From positions 1-64,000 of the forward strand of contig NZ_WJBC01000004.1 of NCBI RefSeq assembly GCF_014284475.1: a DNA stretch of 64,000 nucleotides, given 5' to 3'. The notes beneath the pieces are model-generated. The model ran no database searches. It was not told where the DNA came from and worked only from the letters and a program-made list of their open reading frames with translations. Positions 7,211 to 17,064 of the stretch are shown here, one piece after another. A program made the position numbers and the translations under genes. Position 1 is the first letter of the stretch; the number at the start of each line of letters is the position of its first letter. Origin of the DNA: Acetobacterium fimetarium (GTDB lineage: Bacteria > Bacillota > Clostridia > Eubacteriales > Eubacteriaceae).

Positions 7211-9844
7211 TCACTCCTCAACTTCGAGATACTTCGCACTACTCCAAATGAAAGTTTCATATGCATTCTTGATAGCGTGTTCGAAATCTGCCTGAAGGCC
7301 TGGTGCAAGCCCATCATTTCCATTAGGACCAAACAGTACATTCTCAATCTTGTCAATGCACTGGATCTTTGTTTCTCCATCAGTTTCAATTCCCCGAAGC
7401 TTAGGCATTACTTTATGCACTAGAGCCTCTTCGAACGCCTCTTGCATCGCAATATCACATACAACCGCATCAAAATTACCGTCATCCACCTTGATAGCAG
7501 CGATAACCTTCGGATGATTAGCCGTATAACTTTCTATTGACTGCCATACACGATGGCCTAATGCTCTGCCTGCAAATTCCATCGCTTCGTTAACTGTCTC
7601 AAGACCCTTTTTGTACTTTTCAATCCTAGAGGTAAATCTTTCTTCTTCAATCACATTATCATCCAACCAGCTCTGCCAAGTTGACTTTGGAAGCATGGAT
7701 GCAGCCTCAATAGTTGTTGTTTTTGTACGACTAATGAACTCTTTTGGTCTAGGGAAGCTCAAAAGATTACCACGATCAAGTACCTTGTCAGAAAGTGATT
7801 TTGTAGTCTCATCCTCGTTCATGGTTCCAACCCACATAATGTTATCGTTCAATTCAAGCGGATACTTTGGCATACCGGCACCTAAATCAATCTCAACATC
7901 AATTTCATCATCACTATTCCTTCTTCTCTCCAACTTACTCAGCATATCACTGAAATACAATTCAACATGCGCAAGATTCATTTCATCAAGAAGTACAATG
8001 TAAAGAGAATCAGTTAACTTTCCTCCTTCAAGTTTAGACATATGATTACTAAGACTTGTTACAATGGCTGGATCAGCAGCATATTTTTCAGCCAGGTGCT
8101 TAATGCTTCCCATCTCTGAAAACTGAACCATTGCTTTTAAAAGGTTTGTCGGATTAAATCTGTTGTCAACGGAGTTAAAATATCCAAACAAGGACTGTGG
8201 ACTATCCCAGTCTGGCTGAACAGCCATTGACATAAAGTAAATACCTCCAAATCGGCAATAGTATTCTGGTAGTAACGATTTTCCAGTTCCACTTACACCT
8301 GCAAGCACTGTTACAGGAGACCAGTCAGCCGTCTTTAGTGCTGTATGGAAAGAATATAACAACCTCTGATTAAACTTAATTCCTGCCTCTTCGCAGTTTT
8401 TACAGATTTTATCAAGCCATTCCGTTTCGGACATGCTGATAGTTGCCATATCCCTTTTCTTGAAATAAGGTGCTTCAATAGACTCTAAGCGGCCACTAAG
8501 TTCCTTTGGCTGCTCATAGAGGCTTCTAAATCTATTAACTTCCTGTTCATACTTCTCAATAGAAGCCTGCAATGCCTCACGTCTCTTTTCAGCAATAAGA
8601 CACTTTTCTCGTACTGTTTCCAGCTGGCTAGTTGTTAGCATCCACTGCATCTGCTGTCTTTCTAAATCCGAGTGTTCCTCTAAAAGCCTAATATATTTGG
8701 TATCAAGTTCATCATACTTCTCAGCTTTAATCTTATATTCAGCATGAAGTACTTCGTCCGGTCTTGCGTTTAATTCGCTTTCCAAACGTTCAATTTCCCC
8801 GTTTGCAAAACTAAGTTTTTCGAGGAGTTCTGACATTGTCATGCCATCAGCTTCGCGTTCTTGATCCTGATAAGCTTCTAAGCGCTTCTCGCACTCATCC
8901 AATCTTTTTTTGAGATGCTCTTTATCCTTTTTAAGGCGCGTTAATTCGAACTGAATAGCCCCGGATCTACGATCAACCTCTGCAGTAATCTGATCCTGAA
9001 TACCCTCCTTTTCAGTCTTTAACTCATCTTCTCCAAATTGCAAATTCATTTCGCGAGTAGCTAACTCTGTAGCAGTCTTTTCCTGCTCAAGCTTCTGTGA
9101 ATCCAGTTTTGATGCCTTTTCATTTAGCGCTTTCATTTCAGCATCAATGCTAGCTTTCTGTGTTTTCACTACCTCTTTTGCCGTTGCAACAATCTGATCA
9201 GCTTCAGCCTGAGCCGCAACGCGACGCTCCTTATCAAAACGTGCAATCTCTTCATCTAGGGTTGACATTCTTGCAGCTCTCAATGTCTCAATCTGAGAAT
9301 CAATGTCATCTTCCCTTGCGATTTTTTTCTGTTCTAATTCTGCAATCTCCTTGTTGAGTTCTTCCTTACGTTTACGAAGTGCATCCAACGCCGCACGATT
9401 TTGTGTAGCGAATTCATTTTCTGCATTGGTTTCTCTACTAATAATGTCTCTTTCACGATTCATTAAGTCGGTATCGCGCTTATCAGCCTCACCTTCACGA
9501 CCACTTACTGCAGATTCTCTGGATTGTACAGCAGATTCTCTATCGTCAAGACCGACCTGAATTTCATTCTGCTCATCGTCACGTCGATCAAGTTCATTTT
9601 CAATTCCTGTAAATCCTTCTTGAATTTCTTTTACTGTTCGTTCTCTTTCTGCAAGTTCGTTTTCTTTTGCAATAATATCCAGCTGGCTTACAAAAAGTTT
9701 AGCTTCATCTTCCGACATAGTAGATAAAAGATCCTGCCACTGTACCTCTGCTGATTTTACCTTTGCAGCCTTCATTCTTTCTTTCAGCTTCTCGATGTTA
9801 TCCTTTTTTGTACTAACATTCGGGTTATTTTTCTTCTTCGCCAT
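7211..9844 (-). CDS. Coiled-coil McrB/MoxR-like AAA+ ATPase
   Basis: The 877-residue protein begins with a long, highly charged coiled coil (about residues 15-450, many Glu/Lys/Arg heptads). An AAA+ module follows: Walker A GVSGTGKS near 512-520, Walker B IVLLDEMNLAH near 614, sensor-1 region VGTMNEDET near 672 and an arginine-rich segment after it (KVLDRGNLLSF). LLDEMN plus GTMN is characteristic of the McrB/MoxR branch. ATG 9844 has GGAGG 8 bases upstream. The coiled coil could act as a long lever or multimerisation stalk. The downstream DUF2357-like gene is its probable partner, and the vWA gene of the same operon recalls MoxR-vWA pairs. ATP versus GTP specificity cannot be read from sequence. 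Confidence 0.88.
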   Translation of the reverse strand: MAKKKNNPNVSTKKDNIEKLKERMKAAKVKSAEVQWQDLLSTMSEDEAKLFVSQLDIIAKENELAERERTVKEIQEGFTGIENELDRRDDEQNEIQVGLDDRESAVQSRESAVSGREGEADKRDTDLMNRERDIISRETNAENEFATQNRAALDALRKRKEELNKEIAELEQKKIAREDDIDSQIETLRAARMSTLDEEIARFDKERRVAAQAEADQIVATAKEVVKTQKASIDAEMKALNEKASKLDSQKLEQEKTATELATREMNLQFGEDELKTEKEGIQDQITAEVDRRSGAIQFELTRLKKDKEHLKKRLDECEKRLEAYQDQEREADGMTMSELLEKLSFANGEIERLESELNARPDEVLHAEYKIKAEKYDELDTKYIRLLEEHSDLERQQMQWMLTTSQLETVREKCLIAEKRREALQASIEKYEQEVNRFRSLYEQPKELSGRLESIEAPYFKKRDMATISMSETEWLDKICKNCEEAGIKFNQRLLYSFHTALKTADWSPVTVLAGVSGTGKSLLPEYYCRFGGIYFMSMAVQPDWDSPQSLFGYFNSVDNRFNPTNLLKAMVQFSEMGSIKHLAEKYAADPAIVTSLSNHMSKLEGGKLTDSLYIVLLDEMNLAHVELYFSDMLSKLERRRNSDDEIDVEIDLGAGMPKYPLELNDNIMWVGTMNEDETTKSLSDKVLDRGNLLSFPRPKEFISRTKTTTIEAASMLPKSTWQSWLDDNVIEEERFTSRIEKYKKGLETVNEAMEFAGRALGHRVWQSIESYTANHPKVIAAIKVDDGNFDAVVCDIAMQEAFEEALVHKVMPKLRGIETDGETKIQCIDKIENVLFGPNGNDGLAPGLQADFEHAIKNAYETFIWSSAKYLEVEE

Positions 9845-9905
9845 CTAGCGTTCCTCCTTATGGTCAAATAATAGTACTGCCTCTGTTTATGCTATTCTAG
9901 AAAAC

Positions 9906-12134
9906 CTACAAAAGTCCGTTTTCAAACATAAGATCCAACATGCTATTTATGGATTGATCGATATTCTTTTTCGTATAATCAAGGCGTTTATCATTAAAAT
10001 CCATCTTTCCATCATGCCCTCGATTATTATGTATTTCGCTCATTAGTTTGATGAACCCAGGACTCCTTGGAGCCAACTTGTGTAATACGTTATCTTTTCT
10101 CTTTGTCTCTGAATAATACCAGGCATAGAACAGAGTTAATAAAGTTCCATTAGTATAATCTCGAAATGTTTTGAGAACTTTATCCTTGTAATAGAACGGT
10201 GTTTCTTCTATCTCAAATCCGAATGCTCGCATCTCAGCCAACAGTTCATCACGCTTTTCAGGCTTTGAGGAATCTAAAACATTGATCATAGCATCCGGTA
10301 ATAACCTTTGCGATAATACCTGCTTAAAAATCGCTTCAAATACCTCCGATGATCGTTTTGGATACTCATTTTCCTTTAACAGTATTTCGAATTGCAGATT
10401 CCTAAGCTGATTTGCAATATATGTATTTCTCTGAAAATATAAGGAGTACGTATTTTCACAAGAAAGTTCCGCTTCTCTTGTCGCCTTAACAAGTTTCTCC
10501 TTACTCTTGGGATCTTGAATATCACCTTCTGATTCTCTTTCATCGTTATTAAATAAAAGTCCATCCAGCAATAGGTACGCAATATACATATTCTTCTTGC
10601 GATACGATGATACCCACTCAAAATCTCGATAGATATCATTCGGATGGACACTATCATTTCTTAAATTCCTCAAAATCGATAAATAAGAAATGATCTTCGG
10701 AACTGCTTTAGTAAGCTTATAGAAGGGATGCTCTGCAAAATGTTCTGCTGTAATAATATTATGAGCAAATAAAGCATTTAACTGATGTTGGCTTGTATTT
10801 GCAGCTTCACTCACAGCTCTGGCTTTAACATTAAAGAATCTTTCAAATGTGTTGCCGGTAGGATCCACAAACCCAATCTTCTTTGCAATTTCAGAGATAA
10901 TAACCGCATTTTGTGCTACATGGCTGGTCAGTTCAGCATCTGTATAGTAGTCATACGCTTTGGCGGTATATACTAAAATGCTGGCCAACAGGTTGTAGTT
11001 ATAGACAATATAATCATCTAAATTCTTTTTTATTATTTCTCTATTACTTCCTTTATTTACTTCAAGTAATTCTTTTACCAGTAAATAAGAGGACTCAACC
11101 GATAGGAGTGCATCCCTCACAGCAGGATAATCATTTATTCTTTCCGAGAGAACATTTACTATTTTTTCTTCTGAAGCGGCATGACCTTTTTTTACTGCTT
11201 CAAGATCGTCATCGGACATACCAAATACTTCTTCTTTCAATCCTTTAACAGCATCCTTAAGAGAATTGTTTTTTGATACCTTTCTCATAATTGACTCCAT
11301 TAAGCTTGCTGAAATACCTTCTCCAAACGGATAGCAAACCTGCAATTTGCTACGATTGAGAACATCATCAGCTGCCATGAACATGTATGTTGCAACGTAT
11401 ACATCCTTTTGGGTTCCTAGCAATTTTACACTTTGGATTTCCCAAGGAAGATCCCTTTTATCGCTTTGATTTTTATGTTCTTCCGCTTCAGCCATAGTTG
11501 TTACTCCATCTGATTCTTCCTCTACAAAACCCAAATTTCGTGTTCTTTTATTATGCTTTTTGCAGCTAGCAAGGACATCATATGCACTAGGTTCTATTGT
11601 CATCGAAGTATCAGCATCCACAACAATCCCTTTACGCCATTTCCTATTTGCCACGGTTCCTAGATCAAAACTAATCGTTCCTTCTTTTCTGGATCCCGTT
11701 TCAATTTCCTGATGTTTTTCATCAGGAACAAATGCATCCATAAAAGTCTTAGTTACGTAGTTATAATATATGTACCCAGTCCTAATCTCATAAGAGTTCG
11801 ATTCCCCACGGACAATCTGAAGTCCTGCATTGGTAACACGTCGACGATCATCAATAAGCTGATACTTTTCTAGCTCATCCACGATGAAAGCTACTAATTC
11901 GGTGTTAAGACATAATGCATTAGCTAGATATTCGTCATCTTTACTTCCGCTTACCAGCATTTTTAAAATTGTCATCTGAAACAAGTTCAAATCATTATCT
12001 TTAGGATATGGAACAGAAACTTTGTATTCACACATCGGAATCAAAAGCCAGCGACTTCTTATCCTTTTGTAGTTTCTAGGAAGTATTGGATTTTGGTAAA
12101 TAACTCCTGTTCTATTATTAAATAATTTTTCCAT
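9906..12134 (-). CDS. Winged-helix protein with HEPN-type RxxxxH motif
   Basis: Product of 742 residues from ATG 12134 (GAGGA 5 bases upstream), overlapping the helicase gene by 17 bases. The N-terminal ~100 residues look like a winged helix (FQMTILKMLVSG, then a recognition-like helix and a beta wing RRVTNAGLQI). The middle is helical. Around residue 485-495 the sequence LRNLRNDSVHPND matches the Rx4H catalytic motif of HEPN RNases, followed by a predicted helix. A later segment, MSEIHNNRGHDGK near residue 710, is another His-rich turn. I do not recognise the whole family. An RNA-cleaving effector or toxin-like role is suggested by the motif alone; a non-catalytic HEPN-like fold is equally possible. 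Confidence 0.6.
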   Translation of the reverse strand: MEKLFNNRTGVIYQNPILPRNYKRIRSRWLLIPMCEYKVSVPYPKDNDLNLFQMTILKMLVSGSKDDEYLANALCLNTELVAFIVDELEKYQLIDDRRRVTNAGLQIVRGESNSYEIRTGYIYYNYVTKTFMDAFVPDEKHQEIETGSRKEGTISFDLGTVANRKWRKGIVVDADTSMTIEPSAYDVLASCKKHNKRTRNLGFVEEESDGVTTMAEAEEHKNQSDKRDLPWEIQSVKLLGTQKDVYVATYMFMAADDVLNRSKLQVCYPFGEGISASLMESIMRKVSKNNSLKDAVKGLKEEVFGMSDDDLEAVKKGHAASEEKIVNVLSERINDYPAVRDALLSVESSYLLVKELLEVNKGSNREIIKKNLDDYIVYNYNLLASILVYTAKAYDYYTDAELTSHVAQNAVIISEIAKKIGFVDPTGNTFERFFNVKARAVSEAANTSQHQLNALFAHNIITAEHFAEHPFYKLTKAVPKIISYLSILRNLRNDSVHPNDIYRDFEWVSSYRKKNMYIAYLLLDGLLFNNDERESEGDIQDPKSKEKLVKATREAELSCENTYSLYFQRNTYIANQLRNLQFEILLKENEYPKRSSEVFEAIFKQVLSQRLLPDAMINVLDSSKPEKRDELLAEMRAFGFEIEETPFYYKDKVLKTFRDYTNGTLLTLFYAWYYSETKRKDNVLHKLAPRSPGFIKLMSEIHNNRGHDGKMDFNDKRLDYTKKNIDQSINSMLDLMFENGLL

Positions 12135-15100
12135 ATTCATCCTCTTTACATAATTTGTAGTATTCAACAAGCGGAGCAACTCCCTTAACAGCTTGTGGTC
12201 CTTTGACCATTCCGCTATCTCCTACACAAATCAACGCACGTTTTTGACGACTCATTGCAACACAAAGACGATTCTCATACATTAAGAAGCCATATTTTCG
12301 CTGCAATTGTTTATTAGTTTCCGGTGAATCCACACTAACATCCACCTCTGTATCGTTAGAGCGAACCATAGAAAGATATACGACATCAAATTCCATACCC
12401 TGGAAAGAATCTACAGTTCCAACTCGAACAATCTCGCTTACATCTCTGTTATTCTTTTTATACTCAGGATTAAGCTCATAATGCCCGGCATCATCTTTTA
12501 CCAGTATCTGTATGTTTGGATCTGCCAGTGCTTTGTTAATCACATTTACCTGTTCCCGATAAAAAGTAATAATTCCATAAGTGAAATTCTTTCCTTCATC
12601 CGATTGCATAAGTGTCTTGATGTGACATGCTATTGCCTCAGCTTCCTTGACTCTATATTTACTCTTAGCCTTTTCACCTTTGTTATTTCTATCATAAGGT
12701 AAATCGTACCAAACGCATGCTTTCCCCTCTATACCTGAAAGTTCATGTGCAAATAGCGTTGGATCTTCTAATCCATTGCCAACATGCTCACTCTCGCTAT
12801 ACTTGCTGTAGAAATTAGTATCAATATATGTACCTAATTTAGGGTGCATTCTAAATTGCTTGTCGAGAGTGATTGTTCTCTTAATGCCATCCTGAGCCTC
12901 AAGCATTTTCAGCTTTGTAAATAGCTGAGCAAACATACTTTTTTTAATTTTCTGTTCAATATCAGCCCTAACATCAGCCTCTGCACTGTCCTCCAATTTG
13001 TTTACAATTTGATCATCGATAATATGTGGTAACTGTCTATGATCACCAACAAGAATTATTCGATCTTTAGCAATGGACAGAGGGATAAATAAATCCAAAG
13101 GATTACTTCTAGCCGCTTCATCTACAAGTACATTGTCATAAACAATCTCTCCGTCTTTCAGATCACTAATCTCTTTACGCATAACCTGTTGGTTTGTAGC
13201 ACCATTTACGGCAGAGTAGTTTAGTATGGCACGTTTTACTGCTATTGGATCTTCCTCTAAACTCTGCATATATTGCATGACTACAAGATCCTCACCATCT
13301 TTCCCGCCTTCAATCTGATTTAATAAGTAATCTGAAATTTTTCCAAGCAATCTTACAATCTCGTCTTTTTTACTTGGTGCGGTAAAGATATTTGCTTTCG
13401 GCAACACCTTTACAAGCAGCTCTTTTCGTATCTTTCTTAATTGCTCAAAGTCATATTTGCCTGTACTCTGCATACTTTGCAGAACAGCTAATTCTTTTTC
13501 AAATTCTTTATTACTTTGCTTACCGAGCAGGTAGATCACTCGCTGCAATTCAATTTTACCATTATCCGAAAAAGCTACTTCAGTGGTTGGCAATCTTCTT
13601 ACTGCTCTCACTAACGCGGATGTTGTATGTGTATCTAAACGACCCGTCATAAGCTGCAATTCCGCAATTGATTCGGATAATTCATCAAGTATTTCCAAAG
13701 ACACATATATATCAACGAGATCCCTTGCTCGTTCTAAAAGATCCAGGGTCTGTTCAATTGAATTAGCAGAATATAAATAATCCAGATATATCTTATTGAA
13801 CTCGACTAGATACTTTTTATTATCTAAATCGCTATGATTTACATATAAATCAGAGAGTCTATCGTTAATCCATCCTTGAATCGATGCATTGATATCAACG
13901 ATATCCTGTTCGGATTCGTTGTATTTGTGTCCGAATTTAATTGCCGGAAGTCCCAGTATTTCTATTCTATCTATAGCATTTTGGACAGCATCATGCTGAA
14001 AAGCAGTAACAAGATTACGTCCGAAAATACCGCCTGTCGGATCAGTAATCTCATTTAATCTTTTTAAAATCGCAGTGATAACTGTCGTTTTACCTGTACC
14101 AGGAGGACCTTGGATCAGCGCTATATCTGGCGTGTTTAATGCCATTGCGATAGCCATTTCCTGTTTCTCTGTTGGCGGCTGATAGTGACCTTTCTTGGTA
14201 AATATCTCCTTTTTTACTGAGGGACTAAGTGCCGGAAAGTGCCTTTTTACATTGTTGGCAGAACTAACTGACTTTCCTTCTAATACTGCGGCTAAATGTG
14301 GCATAGGACACTGGTGGCTTTCAATTTTTAATCGTGCATTTTCACGACGATTAAGGCGCTTTTTATCACCCATAATCGATACAAAGATATATCCCTGCTG
14401 AGCAACAGTTAGTTTTCGGATTTGCTGATCATCAATCGTAAATGTCATATATCCAAGATCTGTTACAATGTCTTCTGATAATCGAACATTTGCAATATAA
14501 TCTTTATGCTTTGATATATACTCTTCAAATTCTTGATCTTCCCTCTGAATATCAAAAGGATTCTGAATGCTTGCCGCTAAAATATCGCCGCGCTCAAACT
14601 TTTTTGCGAATTCTGTGAGACGTGCTCTGTTATTACTGATAATATCAAATCTGTACTCTCTTCCACTTGCTTCAAAAGAGGTATACTTAAGAGCCCCCGA
14701 TTCTCTTGCATCATGCATAATTGATTGGCGCTCAATCTCTCCATATGCATTCCAAATCTGAACGTAGGTATCATCAGAAAGACTTTCCATTACCGCTTTT
14801 GTTTCAAGTGCTACTTTTTCTCTTTCTGTGGTATATTTCAGTTCACCCTTTGCCAAGAAAAAACAATACTCATCTGCTTTAATCCGCTTAAGCACTTTTT
14901 CCGCAACATAATATTCTTGTCCTAAAGCTTCTTCTACTTTGGCTACTTGAATATAGAAGTCGCTGCCAGCAATTATAAACTGTTTGAATTTCTGATTTTC
15001 ATCTGCTCTAATGTGTGTGCCTACTACTGCATATGTATATCCACCAACAGAATATAAAGTGCCATTTTCAATATCCTTTTTGGGATTATTCACATTTTGG

Positions 15101-15477
15101 AGATTAATATTTTTTCGAACCGAAGAGAAAAACTCTTCAGAAATATGAATTGAATAGCTAAGATTTTTCTCTTCGGCATACTGTTTAAATGATACCTGGA
15201 GCAATTTTTGGGCATGGTTAACAACGGCCGCAAGGTAAACACGACCTCGACCAATAATTCCTTCCATGATGCTTAGATAGTGTGAATTAACAGGCTTTAC
15301 CATTGCAGTTTTACTCGAATCATCTGTTGCTGCAATAGCGAAGCTACCACCCGCACTAATCAATTTCACAGGCTCATTATCCTTAAAATGCAGTTTTTTT
15401 CCGTCTCTGAGATTTGATATTATCTCAAATTCAACTATATCTTCTTGCGTACAATGTTTGAGATCAAAATGATCCAT
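12118..15477 (-). CDS. SF1 (UPF1/Dna2-type) helicase of the island
   Basis: A 1119-residue superfamily 1 helicase. The N-terminal ~430 residues are a non-helicase region of unknown fold. Helicase motifs follow: [13 protein letters not shown] near 452, II VDEAARSNP near 784, III GDHRQLPH near 805, IV-like KQFRMHPKLG near 875, V TVDSFQGMEFDVV near 1025 and VI VAMSRQKRALICVGD near 1077. This set is typical of UPF1/Dna2/SMUBP-type helicases, which act 5' to 3' on RNA or DNA. ATG 15477 has GAGGTG 7 bases upstream. The gene follows the kinase by 19 bases and overlaps the winged-helix gene, so it is firmly part of the operon. The DEAA box is intact, so the enzyme should be active. Confidence 0.9.
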   Translation of the reverse strand: MDHFDLKHCTQEDIVEFEIISNLRDGKKLHFKDNEPVKLISAGGSFAIAATDDSSKTAMVKPVNSHYLSIMEGIIGRGRVYLAAVVNHAQKLLQVSFKQYAEEKNLSYSIHISEEFFSSVRKNINLQNVNNPKKDIENGTLYSVGGYTYAVVGTHIRADENQKFKQFIIAGSDFYIQVAKVEEALGQEYYVAEKVLKRIKADEYCFFLAKGELKYTTEREKVALETKAVMESLSDDTYVQIWNAYGEIERQSIMHDARESGALKYTSFEASGREYRFDIISNNRARLTEFAKKFERGDILAASIQNPFDIQREDQEFEEYISKHKDYIANVRLSEDIVTDLGYMTFTIDDQQIRKLTVAQQGYIFVSIMGDKKRLNRRENARLKIESHQCPMPHLAAVLEGKSVSSANNVKRHFPALSPSVKKEIFTKKGHYQPPTEKQEMAIAMALNTPDIALIQGPPGTGKTTVITAILKRLNEITDPTGGIFGRNLVTAFQHDAVQNAIDRIEILGLPAIKFGHKYNESEQDIVDINASIQGWINDRLSDLYVNHSDLDNKKYLVEFNKIYLDYLYSANSIEQTLDLLERARDLVDIYVSLEILDELSESIAELQLMTGRLDTHTTSALVRAVRRLPTTEVAFSDNGKIELQRVIYLLGKQSNKEFEKELAVLQSMQSTGKYDFEQLRKIRKELLVKVLPKANIFTAPSKKDEIVRLLGKISDYLLNQIEGGKDGEDLVVMQYMQSLEEDPIAVKRAILNYSAVNGATNQQVMRKEISDLKDGEIVYDNVLVDEAARSNPLDLFIPLSIAKDRIILVGDHRQLPHIIDDQIVNKLEDSAEADVRADIEQKIKKSMFAQLFTKLKMLEAQDGIKRTITLDKQFRMHPKLGTYIDTNFYSKYSESEHVGNGLEDPTLFAHELSGIEGKACVWYDLPYDRNNKGEKAKSKYRVKEAEAIACHIKTLMQSDEGKNFTYGIITFYREQVNVINKALADPNIQILVKDDAGHYELNPEYKKNNRDVSEIVRVGTVDSFQGMEFDVVYLSMVRSNDTEVDVSVDSPETNKQLQRKYGFLMYENRLCVAMSRQKRALICVGDSGMVKGPQAVKGVAPLVEYYKLCKEDEYGKII

Positions 15478-15496
15478 TAACTATCACCTCGTTATA

Positions 15497-17053
15497 TCAA
15501 ACCAATACGAACTGTATTGTTCTCTGTCTCAGATGCATAATATCGTCTGTCGTAAATTCCTCATTCGAAAGATAATCTTCCATATTTCCTCGAAGAACCG
15601 ACATTGTCAAAATGATATTATTGATGTCGTTTAAGCGTTTACTGCTATTGGGTTGTATTTCTCCATAGTCTGATGTTGATGTACTAATTCTTATAGAACG
15701 ATCCATCAGATTCTTGATGGTGTATTCCCCTTTTTCAATCTCGATCTCTATGGATTTCTCAATTTTCTCTGAAAAAGATGTATCACTTGTATGGTAGTTA
15801 TATAAATAATAATGGCCATCCATATTATCGATAATCTTTAACCCAACAACGTCTTTTCTTTTTAACAGATCAATAGAAATAGGTTCAACTTCATATCCGC
15901 CAGCCTTATTGAACTGATCAATCTCTGAATTAGTATCAGAAAAAATCTTATCAACGTTAAAATAATCCGTGATTACAGCCGCAAAGAATCTAGCTCTATC
16001 CTTTTCTCTGCCCGATTTACAGAAAGGACACTTGCAATTCTGGATATCCTCAAGCTGAACCAAATATGTGCTACCACAGTACTGACATTTAGCAGTGAGA
16101 TTTGCAGCCTGGCGAAATGCAACATACCAATCTCTCATCTTTGGTCTAAACAATGGATTATGGCGACCCTGCTCATTAAAGTTAGCATCAAATAAGGACC
16201 TTATTGCCTTAGTAAACGTATACTTCGGAACAATTCCTGTTTTGCACCTGTTAGAAGAATCATTCTCGTCATAAATCCACGGAACCTCTCCTTTGGAAGC
16301 TAAATCAGCATAGTCTGTATCATCGTCATCCCAGCCTCCACCATCACCATCTGTGAGGAGTTCTCCATTAAAAGGAGAATTCATAGTTAAAATTTCATGA
16401 GTTAAGATAGCAAATGAATATTCATCTGTTTGTAATGAATTCATCTCGCCTTTCATTATTTCCGGAGCACCATACCCTGGTGTTTGGATTTGACGGTTAA
16501 CATCAAACTTATACCTCATATTATCTGCATCGATGAGCCAAACTTCGCTAGAATCCAAAGTTCCTGATGCAAATACATTCTCTGGTGATATGTCCGCATA
16601 TACTGCCGAATGTGCATATAATTTCGTAAAAATCTCCGCAGCATTCATAAGCAACTCATATCTATGTCTGAGTCCGCCGGTTTTATAAAAAAATAGACCC
16701 GGTTTATCTGTTCCATCAAAAGGTCGAATCCAATACTTGATCGGCTTCATATCACGCAGCAATCTCATCGTGTATCCGCAATATGGCCTCTGCAACAAAC
16801 TCACTGGTCTCGCAATGTGAATATTTTCTGGAATATTAAGTATTCTTACTTCATCTAATTCCTCTTTGAACTTTTTATATTCGTCGTCATCGATCACAGG
16901 TTCACCAGAACTGGGATTAACTTTCATTTTGACAATAATATTAGGATCTTTGGTCTGCCATGTGATTCCCTGTCCGCCTCTACCAATTTCTTTCTCTAAG
17001 AAATGCTTATATCCATTTTCATCCACAACAAACTGTAATTTATTTTCTTCCAT
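15497..17053 (-). CDS. Ser/Thr protein kinase with C-terminal zinc ribbon (TerY-P type)
   Basis: The 518-residue protein has an N-lobe with glycine loop GRGGQG (residues 24-29) and lysine in IVKMK. The catalytic loop is YADISPEN near 158, the metal-binding IDADN stands in place of DFG near 174, and GYGAPEIMKG follows near 195. A four-cysteine zinc ribbon (CQYCGSTY ... CKCPFC) lies near residues 325-350, and a beta-rich tail follows. HRD is replaced by YAD and DFG by DAD, but the catalytic Asp, Asn and metal Asp are present, so activity is plausible. It is adjacent to PP2C and vWA genes, forming the triad known as TerY-P. It probably phosphorylates a component of the machine encoded downstream. 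Confidence 0.88.
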   Translation of the reverse strand: MEENKLQFVVDENGYKHFLEKEIGRGGQGITWQTKDPNIIVKMKVNPSSGEPVIDDDEYKKFKEELDEVRILNIPENIHIARPVSLLQRPYCGYTMRLLRDMKPIKYWIRPFDGTDKPGLFFYKTGGLRHRYELLMNAAEIFTKLYAHSAVYADISPENVFASGTLDSSEVWLIDADNMRYKFDVNRQIQTPGYGAPEIMKGEMNSLQTDEYSFAILTHEILTMNSPFNGELLTDGDGGGWDDDDTDYADLASKGEVPWIYDENDSSNRCKTGIVPKYTFTKAIRSLFDANFNEQGRHNPLFRPKMRDWYVAFRQAANLTAKCQYCGSTYLVQLEDIQNCKCPFCKSGREKDRARFFAAVITDYFNVDKIFSDTNSEIDQFNKAGGYEVEPISIDLLKRKDVVGLKIIDNMDGHYYLYNYHTSDTSFSEKIEKSIEIEIEKGEYTIKNLMDRSIRISTSTSDYGEIQPNSSKRLNDINNIILTMSVLRGNMEDYLSNEEFTTDDIMHLRQRTIQFVLV

Positions 17054-17064
17054 GTTTGTGCTGC

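Noticed and set aside
9898-9912. Third copy of the AAAACCTACAAAA motif
   Set aside because: It lies over the stop codon of the winged-helix gene and is probably coincidental.
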